From DASRJW01 sp964567755 (GTDB lineage: Bacteria; Krumholzibacteriota; Krumholzibacteriia; G020349025): a stretch of 64,000 bases of DNA. How positions within the stretch are numbered: the first letter of the stretch is position 1; the number at the start of each line of letters is the position of its first letter. Shown one piece after another: positions 8,253 through 17,495 of this stretch. The notes below the pieces were generated by a model that was not told the DNA's origin, did no database searches, and was given only the letters and a program-made list of their open reading frames with translations. The stretch lies in assembly GCA_964567755.1 (NCBI GenBank), contig CAZMNW010000001.1:62001-126000 (forward strand), in the 5' to 3' direction. Made by a program: the position numbers and the translations under genes.

Positions 8253-10559
8253 TCACTTCAAGAGCAGCATGCGCCCGGAGACTTCCTGCGCGCCGGCACA
8301 CAGGTGATACATGTAGACGCCACTTGCGACTGGTAGACCCGATTCGTCGAACCCGTCCCAGCCTGCTGTCTGCATTCCGGCCTCTTGATTCGAAGCCACG
8401 AGCTGACGCACGCGCCGGCCCATGGCATCGTAGATGATCAGCTGGACCGGCAGCGCCGCCGGCAGGTGGTAGCGAATCGTGGTGCGCGGGTTGAACGGAT
8501 TCGGATAGTTGTCGGCCTCGAGCGTCTCGACTTCGAGCGTCGAATCGAAGAGCATGCCGTCGTTGGCGCAATCGTCGCCTCGCCCCATGTCGTGCGGGAC
8601 ACACACGGTGACCTTGCCTTCGCAGGTGCCACCGCGTCCGTCGGCAACTTCGAACATAATCGTGTAGACGCGACCGTTGCCGTTGCCATCCCGCTCCGCG
8701 CGCAGGGACGCCGTCGCGGTTCCGATACCGCGCGCATCGGCGCCAAAACGTCCAGTGTCGCTGCGCACGGTTTCATCCTGCATGATGCGCGTGATCCGGC
8801 AGCTCACGGCATCGCCATCCGGTTCGGCTACGCCAGCGATCTCGATCGGCACCATGCGGCCGTCGGGGGGCCACAGAATCTCGACGCTGGCGGCGGCCTG
8901 GGTGCAATCCGGTGCCTCGTTGGCTTCCGCGGCCACGCTCACCTCGAGGAGCTCCGGCGAGACTCGCGCGCCGAGATCGGCATCAAAGCTGGCGCGGAGT
9001 TGTAGGAACCGGCCTGCTAGCCCGGTGCCCGAGATGTCGGCCGCATTCGTCGCCGCGCTCCACGCGCCGACCCCGAGATCTTCCTCCCGGTCCGCGGCGC
9101 GCACTTCCACCTGCATCCGACTCGTGCCTGGCTCCCGACTCATCCACGCGACGCGACTCCAATTCAACCCGGCGCGTTCTCCATCCACGACGACCTTCCA
9201 ACTTCCCGCGGCGGCGATCTCACGTACGGTCACGCAACCAGTCATCCCACCGTAGTTGATCGGCGAAGCGCCGGAGCCCAATGCCACTGCGAGATCCATG
9301 GCCCCGAGACCATCATCGCCTGCTTGTGGGTCGATCCGCACCACATTGTGCGTGTTCTGATTCACGACCCAGATGCGGCCACGGACGTCCACCGCGACTC
9401 CCGTTGGCGCCAAACCGACACCGATGCGCTTGCGCACATTGCCAGCGCTGTCGAGACGCGAGACATCGTTGGTGCGTTTGTTGGCGATCCACACGTCGCC
9501 GTCCGTCCCGATGGCGATGCCGAAGCAATCGCCGCCGCCCGTCTGCTTCGGGAAGCCCGCGACCATGCTCCCCTGCGGCGTCAGCTTCGCCACCGCGTTG
9601 CGGTCCCACATGCTGCACCATGCGTAGCCTTGCGCATCGACGGCGACTCCGGCGGCCCATGGAACCGGCACGCAGGTCGAAGCACCCGACATCGGGTCAT
9701 GACGCAGCACCGTGCCTTGATTGAAAGATGCCGACCACAGCACGCCGTTGACGTCGATCACGCCGCCGTAGCCCCCGCAGGCGAGCAGCATGCCGTCGAG
9801 GATGGCGCCTGTCTCGGGATCGAGCACGTCGAATCCTGTCGGCCCGGACTGGAACCCTCCGGCCCAGACGCGGCCATCGAGACCGAGGGAAAGATGATGG
9901 ATGTCGGCGGCAGACGTGCGTTGATAGAGCAGGATGCACTCGTCTTCGGCATCCTGGACTTCGGCTGTCGACCCGCCGAGACCATCGCCCAGATCGGACC
10001 ACGGCAACGCATCGCCGAGTCCGCGTGAAGTGCGAATCAATCCATCCCCATCGCGATCCACGGCAGTGCTGTGGAGAAACGGCGGTGCCAAATACGCGCC
10101 CGCCACGTCCGGGGTGAAGCTGCCATCCGGGTTCTTGCGCCCGCGCGTCCCGCCAATGACGAGCCCGATCTTGGCAATGCTGCCACGGCCGCCGGCGCCC
10201 TCGCTGCGATTGCCGACCCAGACGTTTCCGGCAGGGTCCACGGCCGTGCGCGATGGGTTGCCCGAGCGCGAGTCCGGCGCGGTGCGATACTCGCCCAGAA
10301 CCTGCCCGGTGTTGGCATCGATACGCACGATCGTCTTGCGGCCGGTTTTCGCCACCCAGACGAACGGAAACTCGAGCTCGCGCGAATCCAACTGCAATTG
10401 ATCGGGCACGTCGGTGTGGTTCACGTGCACGGACGTGCCGCGATCGAAGTCGGCATTCGAAGTGTAAACTCGTTCTTCTGCCCGTGCGCGCGCGGGCACG
10501 AGAGCCACGCCCGCCACGAGACACATGCTGCGCCAAACCTGTCGTTTCCGCGTCGTCAT
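8253..10559 (-). CDS. Secreted streptogramin-lyase-like (Vgb/NHL) beta-propeller with FlgD-like tail
   Basis: Predicted 768-residue exported protein. The ATG at 10559 opens a signal peptide (MTTRKRQVWRSM, hydrophobic core, cleavage near ARAEE). Residues about 60-470 contain repeated blades such as TAVDPAGNVWVGNR, GIAIGTDGDVWIAN and GVAVDVRGRIWVVNQN, typical of Vgb/NHL-type propellers. A Cys-containing beta domain follows, then a FlgD-like tail (YPNPFNPRTTIRYHL, IYDAMGRRVRQL, ASGVYMYHL). Enzymatic lyase activity is not implied, because this propeller group is mostly structural or ligand binding. It lies 238 nt downstream of the other FlgD-tailed gene and has the same strand and export route. 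Confidence 0.8.
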   Translation of the reverse strand: MTTRKRQVWRSMCLVAGVALVPARARAEERVYTSNADFDRGTSVHVNHTDVPDQLQLDSRELEFPFVWVAKTGRKTIVRIDANTGQVLGEYRTAPDSRSGNPSRTAVDPAGNVWVGNRSEGAGGRGSIAKIGLVIGGTRGRKNPDGSFTPDVAGAYLAPPFLHSTAVDRDGDGLIRTSRGLGDALPWSDLGDGLGGSTAEVQDAEDECILLYQRTSAADIHHLSLGLDGRVWAGGFQSGPTGFDVLDPETGAILDGMLLACGGYGGVIDVNGVLWSASFNQGTVLRHDPMSGASTCVPVPWAAGVAVDAQGYAWCSMWDRNAVAKLTPQGSMVAGFPKQTGGGDCFGIAIGTDGDVWIANKRTNDVSRLDSAGNVRKRIGVGLAPTGVAVDVRGRIWVVNQNTHNVVRIDPQAGDDGLGAMDLAVALGSGASPINYGGMTGCVTVREIAAAGSWKVVVDGERAGLNWSRVAWMSREPGTSRMQVEVRAADREEDLGVGAWSAATNAADISGTGLAGRFLQLRASFDADLGARVSPELLEVSVAAEANEAPDCTQAAASVEILWPPDGRMVPIEIAGVAEPDGDAVSCRITRIMQDETVRSDTGRFGADARGIGTATASLRAERDGNGNGRVYTIMFEVADGRGGTCEGKVTVCVPHDMGRGDDCANDGMLFDSTLEVETLEADNYPNPFNPRTTIRYHLPAALPVQLIIYDAMGRRVRQLVASNQEAGMQTAGWDGFDESGLPVASGVYMYHLCAGAQEVSGRMLLLK

Positions 10560-10808
10560 TGTTCGACCTGCCAGTCGGTCTTCACTGTGTTCGAAGCGAC
10601 CGAATCTCCCGCGATCATTCCTGGAGAAGGAGAGCCACGTCGCATCGCCCTCGCGAGTCTGGCGTCTTGCATATTCCCCGCCGGAGTCGTCTGGAGGGTG
10701 CGCTGCGGCCGCCCGCGCCAACGAATGCCTCCCAGGGGCCCAAGGTCTCGGCGGCGGAGAAACGTGGCATCGTGCAGTCTCCGCCGCTCATTTCTTCTTG
10801 GACGCCGC

Positions 10809-11658
10809 ATGCACTGCCCGTGCAGTAGCGCTGAAATCGCGCCGGCAACGCGGTTCTGTCCCGCCTGCGGCCTGTTTTTGGAAGAGACCCTTGTTTCTGG
10901 CGGCAGCTCCGAAGCCATTGCCAAGAATCGCGCACACACGCCAGGGGGCCCGACTTCGAGCGCGGCCTGGTTGGCCTCGTCCAGCTCACTCGATGGCGGG
11001 TTCGCACCGGGAACGTTGCTTCTCGGTCGCTATCGTGTCGTCGGGCTCCTCGGTCGCGGCGGCATGGGCGAGGTCTATCGTGCCGACGACCTCACGCTCG
11101 GGCAAGCGGTCGCGCTCAAGTTCTTGCCGCGAGAATTGGTGTCGAGCCCGGAGCGGCTCGCACGTTTCCACGGCGATGGCTCGGGATCGCGCCTCACTCC
11201 CCCGAACCAACCAGTCTCCTGGCAATCCTGGGCCCAGCACATATGGCGTTCGTCGCCAGCAACCTGCTCGCCGATTCGATGTTCGGACCTCTGGCCACGG
11301 TCCTTCTCCAGCTGGGACTGCGCAAAGGGCTGCGCAGCCGCTGACTCGCGGCTGCGGTCGTCATCCTCGCAGTCGGTTTTTGGGCGGTGGCCAGATCGAT
11401 CCGAGTGGCGCCCATGCACAGATCTCGTTCCCGATCGGCATGGCAATCATCGCGATGTGGGTGCTTTTGATGCTGCGGTTCGGTCTTCTCGCGCTCGTGA
11501 CCATGGCATTCGTGTCGACCTTGCTCGACAACTCACCGATCACAGCCGATCTGTCGCAGTGGTACGCGGGCAGTGGCGTGGTTTCGATCGTCTTGGTTCT
11601 CGCACTCGCGATCTTCACGCATCGCAACACTCTCGGCCCCACCTGGCGCCGAACTTGA
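10809..11658 (+). pseudogene. Ser/Thr protein kinase relic: N-lobe joined to remnants of its C-terminal membrane domain
   Basis: The 5' part encodes a zinc-ribbon-like start (MHCPCSS, FCPACG) and a PknB-type N-lobe (GRYRVVGLLGRGGMGEVYRA, VALKFLPREL). At about 11180 homology stops before any catalytic loop. From 11243 another frame reads MAFVASNLLADSMFGP, interrupted by TGA at 11342-11344 where the flow predicts Trp. A further frameshift near 11398-11405 leads into MAIIAMWVLLMLRFGLL and TADLSQWYAG. The latter matches the C-terminal membrane domain often attached to such kinases in Acidobacteria and Gemmatimonadota. At least three lesions are visible: an internal deletion of the kinase core, a nonsense change and a frameshift. 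Confidence 0.8.
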
Positions 11659-11706
11659 GACCTCGAGTGTCTTGGCCGACGCGGCGCAGGATCGCCGGGC
11701 GATCAT

Positions 11707-12393
11707 TCAGGCGTCGCGGCCGACAGCGACGCCCTGTGGGATGGCGCTGTCGGCAACTTCGGCCTCGGCCACCTTGACCAGCTCTTCGATGATGAGCCCG
11801 TCGGCGGGAAACTCGGCCACGCCCATGCGCACGCGCAGCTGGGTCGCCGACTGCAGAGTGCTCCGCAGGCGATTGGCCGTCTGCTGCGCTTGCGCCCGAT
11901 TGGCTTCCGGCAGAACGACGATGAACCGATCGTCGGCAGGATCGCTGGTCACGATGTCGCTGTTGCGCAACAGATCGCGCAGCATGGCGCCGATGTGCCA
12001 GAAGGCGAATGACAATTCGCGACCGTTGCGACCAGGGTTGTCACCTTCCGCTTCGTGCGGGCGCCGATCGACACCGACGACGAGCACCGCCAAACCGCGT
12101 TCGTAGCGCCGCATGCGCGCCAGCTCTTGCCCCAAGAGTGGCAGTGACTTCTTGTAGCTGGGAACCGCGATATCCGCGGTCGGTGGCGCGCCCCACGTGG
12201 TTGCGGGCCGCCGCTGCCAAGCCATGAACAGACCCGCCCCGAGCACCAAGCCCGTGACGGAGATCCACGAACCCAAAAGGGCCTCGGCACCCGGCGCCTG
12301 CAGCAGACCGCCGAGCACCACGAGCGAATGTGTTGCGCCAGCCATGACATCTTCCATTCCGATGTAGGTCACGAGCGGGGGCGCGTGAACCAT
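11707..12393 (-). CDS. Membrane-anchored degenerate GGDEF-like protein
   Basis: Predicted 228-residue protein, third in a leftward export operon, 11 nt after the BY-kinase stop. The N-terminus holds one or two hydrophobic segments (about 18-60). The C-terminal half follows the GGDEF fold: LAVLVVGVDRRP as strand 1, LRDLLRNSDIV, then DDRFIVVLPEANRAQA where GGDEF should stand, and VRMGVAEFPADG near the end. The GG[DE]EF signature is replaced by PADDRF, so diguanylate cyclase activity is unlikely. A structural or nucleotide-binding role in controlling polysaccharide export is the natural inference. The start is uncertain: a second ATG 12 codons in is equally possible. Confidence 0.6.
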   Translation of the reverse strand: MVHAPPLVTYIGMEDVMAGATHSLVVLGGLLQAPGAEALLGSWISVTGLVLGAGLFMAWQRRPATTWGAPPTADIAVPSYKKSLPLLGQELARMRRYERGLAVLVVGVDRRPHEAEGDNPGRNGRELSFAFWHIGAMLRDLLRNSDIVTSDPADDRFIVVLPEANRAQAQQTANRLRSTLQSATQLRVRMGVAEFPADGLIIEELVKVAEAEVADSAIPQGVAVGRDA

Positions 12394-12404
12394 GCGACCG
12401 GCAT

Positions 12405-14741
12405 CTATGCTTGTGCCGTCTCCGCTTCCGTACGATCCAGCTCCCGGTAATAGCTGTAGTAGCTACCGTAGACGCCGACCGGTTCGAAGTGATTGAGCAC
12501 GATCCCGAGAACGTTGGCGTTGCCGTTCACCAACAATTGTTTGGCCTTCAGCAGTGATTCTTCGTCGATGCGCGCCGAGTTGACCACGAACAGCACACAA
12601 TCAACCAAGGTCGACACGATGGCGGCATCGTGGACGAGCATGATCGGCGGCGCATCGATCAGGATCACGTCGTACTTCTGCTTGAGGTTCTGCAGAATGA
12701 CTTTGAGCCGTTGCGCAAAGTTCGAGATGGTGATGCTGGGATTGGTCCAGGCATCGCCGCTCGGCAGGATCGACAGATTTTTGATGCGAACGGGCTTGAT
12801 GTTGTCCTGCAGCAGTTCGTCGAGGTGCTTGGTGTTCGGCTCCCGCAGACGATCGAGCCCATGCAACGCCTTCTTCGCCTTCTTGCCCTTGCCATTGGTG
12901 ATCCATTCGTCATGCCCCTCGTCCTCGCCGTCGCCACTGATCTGGCCATCGGAGAGCAGGACTTCGCTCAACCCGGGCCCGCGACGCACATCGAAGGCGG
13001 TGTGTTGCACCGGCCGGCGCACTTCCGAATCTAACACCAGGACTTTCTGTCCCTGCTTCGCCAGCGTGATCGCCAGGTTGGAGAGCGTCGTCGACTTGCC
13101 CTCGCTGGCGGCGATGCTGGTGACCAGAATGGTGCGATAGCGGTCGCCGACACCCATGAACTGTAGATTCGTGCGCAGCATGCGATAGGCTTCGGCGACG
13201 GCCGAGTAGGGTTCGATCTGCGAGAACACATGGCGTTTGATGCGCCGGATCTGCGCCCGGCTGCGTGGTTCGTTCTCGAGCTTGAGCTGACCGCGCGGCA
13301 ACTTTTCGATGCGCGGAACCGACGCCAGCACCGACCAGCCGGTCAGATTCTCGAGGTCGCGCACGGACCCAGGCGACGCCCCAGTCAAGCTGTCCATGAC
13401 CCACGCCGCGCCGAGACCGACCACCAGACCCATGAGCACACCGAGCGCCAGATTGAGCGCTTTGCGCGGCAGAATCGGCGCCCGCGGCACGCGTGCCTCG
13501 TCGAGGATGCGGATGTTCGGGATCTTCTCGGCCTCGGTAATCTTGGTCTCCTCGAGTTTCTCGAGCAGACTGGTGTAGATCTTCTGGCTGGAGTTCCGAT
13601 CACGCTCGAGCTGCGCTAGGCTCAACTCCTTGTCGGGCAGGCCGCCCAACAAGTTATTGTAGTCACCGATGACTTTCTTGAGGGCATTCTCTTGCGCCTT
13701 CAAGGACTCGATCTCGATCTGCATGGAGGCAGCCTCGCTGAAGTACTTCTCCATCTGCGCGATCGGATCCGAAACGTTGCGAGCTTCGACGAGCTTGGTC
13801 GCCTCGGCGCGCAGGTCCTTCTTGGTGCGATCGATCTCGTCCTGCATCGCCACCATCTTCGGGTGGGTCGGCGGATAGTTTTCGACCTTGAGATCCATGT
13901 AGCGAGTCTGGAGCTCGACGAGCTTTGTCATCAGGGTCTGCGCCCATGGGTTCGATACCTCGGTGATCGCCGGGACCAGACCACGTTTCTGTTTGGCGAT
14001 CTCCGCCTCGACGGCGCCCAGACGTTCTTGCAAGGCGTGCCGGTTGGTGGTCGCCTGGTTGTAGAGCACCTCGGCGTCCGTGGCGCGGCGCAAGATCTCC
14101 TGCGCCTCGCTTTCGAAGGACACGACGCCATGCGATTGCTTGTACTTTTTGAGCGCTTGCTCGGAGCCTTCCAGCTTCTCGGCGAAGATCCCGAGCTGAC
14201 TTTCGATGAATCGACGCACGCCAGAAGTGCCCTCGTGCTTGATCCGGTAGCTGCGCTCCTGGAACACTCGGGCCGCCGTGTTGGCAATGGCGGCACACAG
14301 CTCAGGGTCCTGCATCTGCACGCTGATGCGCACAACGTTGGAGTTGCGCACCGCATAGGCGCTGATGCTCTTCTGGATCCTGGTGACCACGAACCCCATT
14401 GGATCGAAGCCTTCGGGCGCTTCTTCCGGATACGGGAATCGTTGCAGTGTCTCGACATCGAGCACGTCCGCGATGTCCTTCGCGAACGAAAAGCTGGTGA
14501 ACTCTTCGAGTCGGTTGGCCGTGACGATCTCACGCGAGAAGTCGAGCTCGTACGACTGCACCGGTGCGCTCACTTCGTCGAACACGACGGTCGTGCTCGC
14601 CTGGTAGATCGGGGTCTGGATTTCGTTGTAGATCCCGATCGGGCCGAGGATGATGACGAAGCAGAGGATCAGCAGCAGCTTCCGCCGCCGGATGATGCGA
14701 CCCAATCGGCTCAGAATCTGTTCGGTGTCGGAGTGCTGCAT
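12405..14741 (-). CDS. Polysaccharide co-polymerase with BY-kinase (Wzz-Wzc-like tyrosine autokinase)
   Basis: Predicted 778-residue inner-membrane protein controlling polysaccharide chain length and export. The Wzz domain starts after TM1 (about 21-39) and continues through a long periplasmic coiled-coil to TM2 (about 433-455). The cytoplasmic kinase has a Walker A near residue 540 (SIAASEGKST), Walker A' VLVLDSEVRRP and Walker B VILIDAPP near 690. The C-terminus is a tyrosine cluster (YGSYYSYYRELD), the usual autophosphorylation tail. A charged insert at about 597-650 (GDGEDEGHDEW, GKGKKAKK) lies between Walker A' and Walker B and is not typical. The ATG at 14741 is chosen because the conserved N-terminus begins there. 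It is encoded 41 nt downstream of the Wza-like gene. Confidence 0.92.
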   Translation of the reverse strand: MQHSDTEQILSRLGRIIRRRKLLLILCFVIILGPIGIYNEIQTPIYQASTTVVFDEVSAPVQSYELDFSREIVTANRLEEFTSFSFAKDIADVLDVETLQRFPYPEEAPEGFDPMGFVVTRIQKSISAYAVRNSNVVRISVQMQDPELCAAIANTAARVFQERSYRIKHEGTSGVRRFIESQLGIFAEKLEGSEQALKKYKQSHGVVSFESEAQEILRRATDAEVLYNQATTNRHALQERLGAVEAEIAKQKRGLVPAITEVSNPWAQTLMTKLVELQTRYMDLKVENYPPTHPKMVAMQDEIDRTKKDLRAEATKLVEARNVSDPIAQMEKYFSEAASMQIEIESLKAQENALKKVIGDYNNLLGGLPDKELSLAQLERDRNSSQKIYTSLLEKLEETKITEAEKIPNIRILDEARVPRAPILPRKALNLALGVLMGLVVGLGAAWVMDSLTGASPGSVRDLENLTGWSVLASVPRIEKLPRGQLKLENEPRSRAQIRRIKRHVFSQIEPYSAVAEAYRMLRTNLQFMGVGDRYRTILVTSIAASEGKSTTLSNLAITLAKQGQKVLVLDSEVRRPVQHTAFDVRRGPGLSEVLLSDGQISGDGEDEGHDEWITNGKGKKAKKALHGLDRLREPNTKHLDELLQDNIKPVRIKNLSILPSGDAWTNPSITISNFAQRLKVILQNLKQKYDVILIDAPPIMLVHDAAIVSTLVDCVLFVVNSARIDEESLLKAKQLLVNGNANVLGIVLNHFEPVGVYGSYYSYYRELDRTEAETAQA

Positions 14742-14782
14742 ACGAGGATTTCTCCCAATGGACGGGGCTTTTGGACGTGTCT

Positions 14783-15328
14783 TCAGTCTTGGTACGTTCG
14801 CACGGCCAGCAAGTAGGTCGTGAACACGATGGAAAGGTCGCGCAGAACCGCGGCGGTCGTGCGCCAAGTCGACATGCTGTTGCGCGGCACCATGACGACG
14901 TCCCCTGGGCGCAGGTTCGGAATCTCGGCACTCTTGCCCTGGAGAATGTCCTCGACGTTGACACGGTAGACGCGCTGCGCCTTGACCCCGCCGTGCGCAA
15001 TCGCGCTCTCACTCGCGGACGCCAGATTCTCTGGTTCCGAGGTCATGCGCGTGATGGTGACCTCGCTCATGCGGGACAACTGCGTGCCGCCGCCGGCCTT
15101 GGAGAGCAGCTCGAGGACATTGGTGTCGTCTGCAACCCGATACTCGCCGGGACGCGTCACTTCACCAAGGACATGCACGACCATTTCCAATCGCCGCTCC
15201 TCGCCGAGAAGATAGTCGTCCCGTTGCTGGGCGCGCGCGCCGGCGGGAAGGATCCCGGCCACGAGGAGCGCCCCGAGCGCGGCGGTGCGCAACGACGGAC
15301 GCAGTCCCAAAGAGTACATGCCTCTCAT
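14783..15328 (-). CDS. Short Wza-like polysaccharide export protein (SLBB)
   Basis: Predicted 181-residue exported protein. The ATG at 15328 has GGAAGA upstream and opens a signal peptide ending near GARAQQ. The remainder contains an SLBB-like unit (VHVLGEVTRPGEYRVADDT, LLSKAGGG) and ends with the RPGDVVMVPR motif characteristic of polysaccharide export proteins. A C-terminal hydrophobic stretch (AAVLRDLSIVFTTYLLAV) could insert in a membrane. It is shorter than Wza (about 350-380) and lacks an obvious lipobox and the N-terminal Poly_export half, so it may be a minimal or partner component. It heads the leftward export operon. Confidence 0.82.
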   Translation of the reverse strand: MRGMYSLGLRPSLRTAALGALLVAGILPAGARAQQRDDYLLGEERRLEMVVHVLGEVTRPGEYRVADDTNVLELLSKAGGGTQLSRMSEVTITRMTSEPENLASASESAIAHGGVKAQRVYRVNVEDILQGKSAEIPNLRPGDVVMVPRNSMSTWRTTAAVLRDLSIVFTTYLLAVRTYQD

Positions 15329-15927
15329 AATGTTTCTTCCGTATTGTTCGAGTTGTGCCGAGGCGATGGGCGTTCTCCCGGCAGCTTGCCCGGAACATCC
15401 CAGTGGCACGGCGAGCCATGGCTCGTTGCCGCTGAACAAGCATACCCGAGGCGGTTTCCGCGGCGCTAGAAACCCCAGCGTTCATTCGTCCGGGGTTTGT
15501 TTCTTGGGTCAAGTGCCGCAGCGCGGGGACTCTTTTCCGCCAGCGCCTTGGGGGGCTGCGCCTTTTGCCCCAGCGTCGAATGCTCATCCGGTACGATGCG
15601 ACCATGCAAGACACAATGATGCACCATGAACTCGATCATGACGCGTGTACGCTGAGCTCCGTCATGGAAACAACTCGCATCAGGACTCGCGAGTGGCGTA
15701 CGTGCTAGACTTCTTGGGCCAGGGGAGACCCTGTCCGGCATTCACAATCCGCTTTTGGGCGACTCGGTGCCGGCCCGCGGGTTCCCGTGTTCTGAGACAA
15801 CCAAGTCTTGCTCTAGCGCTCGAGCGCGACGCATGAATGCGGCTCGTCAGCGCGTCTCAGACTGTCCATTCGCATGCATTGGTCGCGAAGAAATTGACCT
15901 GTCCCCTCGCTTGGAGCTGATTCGAAA
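15329..15927. promoter_or_regulatory. 599-nt divergent intergenic region of the polysaccharide locus
   Basis: This gap separates the leftward export operon from the rightward DUF4956-VTC-CotH arm and should hold promoters for both. No credible gene was found. It contains TTCTTGGGTCAAG at 15501-15513 and the related TTCTTGGGCCAGG at 15711-15723. The first is an exact reverse-complement match to the motif at 1192-1204. A weak GGAG lies 11 nt before the DUF4956 ATG. No confident -35/-10 pair was identified. Confidence 0.45.
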
Positions 15928-16599
15928 ATGAACCCACAGAATGTGCTCAAGATCGACCTGACCCCGGGTCATATGTTGATCAACCTGGGCATGGCCATGG
16001 CATTAGCCTTCGTCTGGGCCACGGTCTACCGCAAGACCCACAGCGGCGTCGCGTACAGCCGCTCCTTCTTTCTGGCGCTCATCCTGGTGTCCCCCATCGT
16101 CGCCATGGTGATGATGGCGATCGGCAGCAATGTGGCGTTGTCGCTGGGCCTGGTGGGTTCGCTCTCGGTCATTCGTTTCCGCACCGTGATCAAGGACACC
16201 AAGGACATGGTGTTCCTATTCTTCGCCGTCGCTCTCGGGCTGTGCTCCGGCGCCAACGCCTGGATGCTGGCCATAATCGGCACTGTCATGGTGTCGTTGG
16301 TGGCGGTCTTGATCCCGCATGTCAGCTATACGCGTGCCGCCGCCTCCGATTACATCCTGGTGTTCCGCTCGACTCTCAAGGAGCCATGGGCCGCTATGTC
16401 CGAAGAGGCGCAGAACATGGTGACGTGGAAGCAGCTGCGCGGCGCCACCGATGCCGACCACGGCTCAGTGTTCGAATTCACCTACAACGTTCGACTCGGC
16501 TCCAAGGCTTCACCAGAAGCGATGGTCAAGGAGATCAGCCAGAGCGAGAACGTCTCGCGCGTGACCCTCATCGCGCCCGAAAACCACCTGGACCTGTAA
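15928..16599 (+). CDS. DUF4956 membrane protein
   Basis: Predicted 223-residue inner-membrane protein of the DUF4956 family. It has hydrophobic helices at about 14-31, 46-70, 88-108 and 108-130. The conserved core is GSNVALSLGLVGSLSVIRFR followed by FRTVIKDTKDM. The cytoplasmic C-terminal part (about 140-223) is soluble. Function is not established, but DUF4956 genes repeatedly sit beside VTC-domain and CotH-kinase genes, exactly as here. That suggests the three act on one pathway at the membrane. It is the first gene of the rightward arm and lies 28 nt before the VTC gene. Confidence 0.88.
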   Translation: MNPQNVLKIDLTPGHMLINLGMAMALAFVWATVYRKTHSGVAYSRSFFLALILVSPIVAMVMMAIGSNVALSLGLVGSLSVIRFRTVIKDTKDMVFLFFAVALGLCSGANAWMLAIIGTVMVSLVAVLIPHVSYTRAAASDYILVFRSTLKEPWAAMSEEAQNMVTWKQLRGATDADHGSVFEFTYNVRLGSKASPEAMVKEISQSENVSRVTLIAPENHLDL

Positions 16600-16627
16600 A
16601 CCGCGGACGCGAGATGGCGGCCACTTC

Positions 16628-17470
16628 ATGAGCGCAAACGAGCAGGCTTCGCAAAGCACCGGCACAGGCAACGGCCACACCAATGGCCATGGCAATGGCC
16701 ATGGCAACGGCAACGGCAAGTCCGGCAGCGGACCGTTGCTCATGCAGCGCTGGGAGATCAAGTACGTCGTCGACCGCACGACGCGAACGGCGCTCGAGCG
16801 CGATCTCAACGCCCTGATGCAGCCGGACGCCTTCGCGGGTAACGATGGTTCGTACATCGTGCGCAGTCTGTACTTCGACTCGCCGGACTACATGGCTTTT
16901 CACAGCAAGATTTCCGGCGATGCGGTGCGGCACAAGCTGCGGGCGCGAATTTACACTGACGATCCCAGTCAGGTCGAATGGGTGCGCCTCGAGGTGAAGT
17001 CGCGCATTCTGGCGACGATCCACAAGATCGCCTGCGACGTGAGCCGCGAGGAGTGGGAAGAGATCTGGTCGGCACTGCAAGCGCGGACGCTGCCGCGCAG
17101 CGAAATCCTCGATCGGCATCGGGGTGTCATGGGGTTCTTCGGCCTGCAGAAACAGTACAGCATGGAGCCGAAGATCATCGTTCAGTACCGCCGCACGGCC
17201 TGGGAGCGTCGCGACGTGAGCCGCGTGCGCACCAATTTCGATGACGATCTGGTCGCCAGCCGCGATCTCGATCTCCTCGGATCGCTGCACAATGCGCGAC
17301 GCCTCATGCAGTATGGCCACAGCGTCTTCGAAATCAAGGTCGATGGCGTCATGCCATACTGGCTGCACATGCTGACCGACAAGTACGCATTGCAGAATCA
17401 AGCGTTCAGTAAGTTTTGTAACGGGATCGTCAGCGAAGCGCGCAGAACCGCCATCATTCGTGGTGAGTGA
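16628..17470 (+). CDS. VTC-domain protein (polyphosphate polymerase-like)
   Basis: Predicted 280-residue cytoplasmic protein. After a Gly/Asn/His-rich linker (about 9-35, repeats of GHGNGHGNG) comes a VTC tunnel domain. Its signatures are RWEIKYVVD, VRSLYFDSPDY, KLRARIY and RLEVKSR, with basic residues that in the yeast VTC4 tunnel bind polyphosphate and ATP. Bacterial members beside DUF4956 are annotated as polyphosphate polymerases by domain only. Whether this one makes polyphosphate or transfers phosphate to the glycan pathway cannot be told from sequence. The low-complexity N-terminus is unusual and may be a flexible or metal-binding tail. Confidence 0.85.
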   Translation: MSANEQASQSTGTGNGHTNGHGNGHGNGNGKSGSGPLLMQRWEIKYVVDRTTRTALERDLNALMQPDAFAGNDGSYIVRSLYFDSPDYMAFHSKISGDAVRHKLRARIYTDDPSQVEWVRLEVKSRILATIHKIACDVSREEWEEIWSALQARTLPRSEILDRHRGVMGFFGLQKQYSMEPKIIVQYRRTAWERRDVSRVRTNFDDDLVASRDLDLLGSLHNARRLMQYGHSVFEIKVDGVMPYWLHMLTDKYALQNQAFSKFCNGIVSEARRTAIIRGE

Positions 17471-17495
17471 GTCTCGTCAAGGAGCATTCAAGGCA

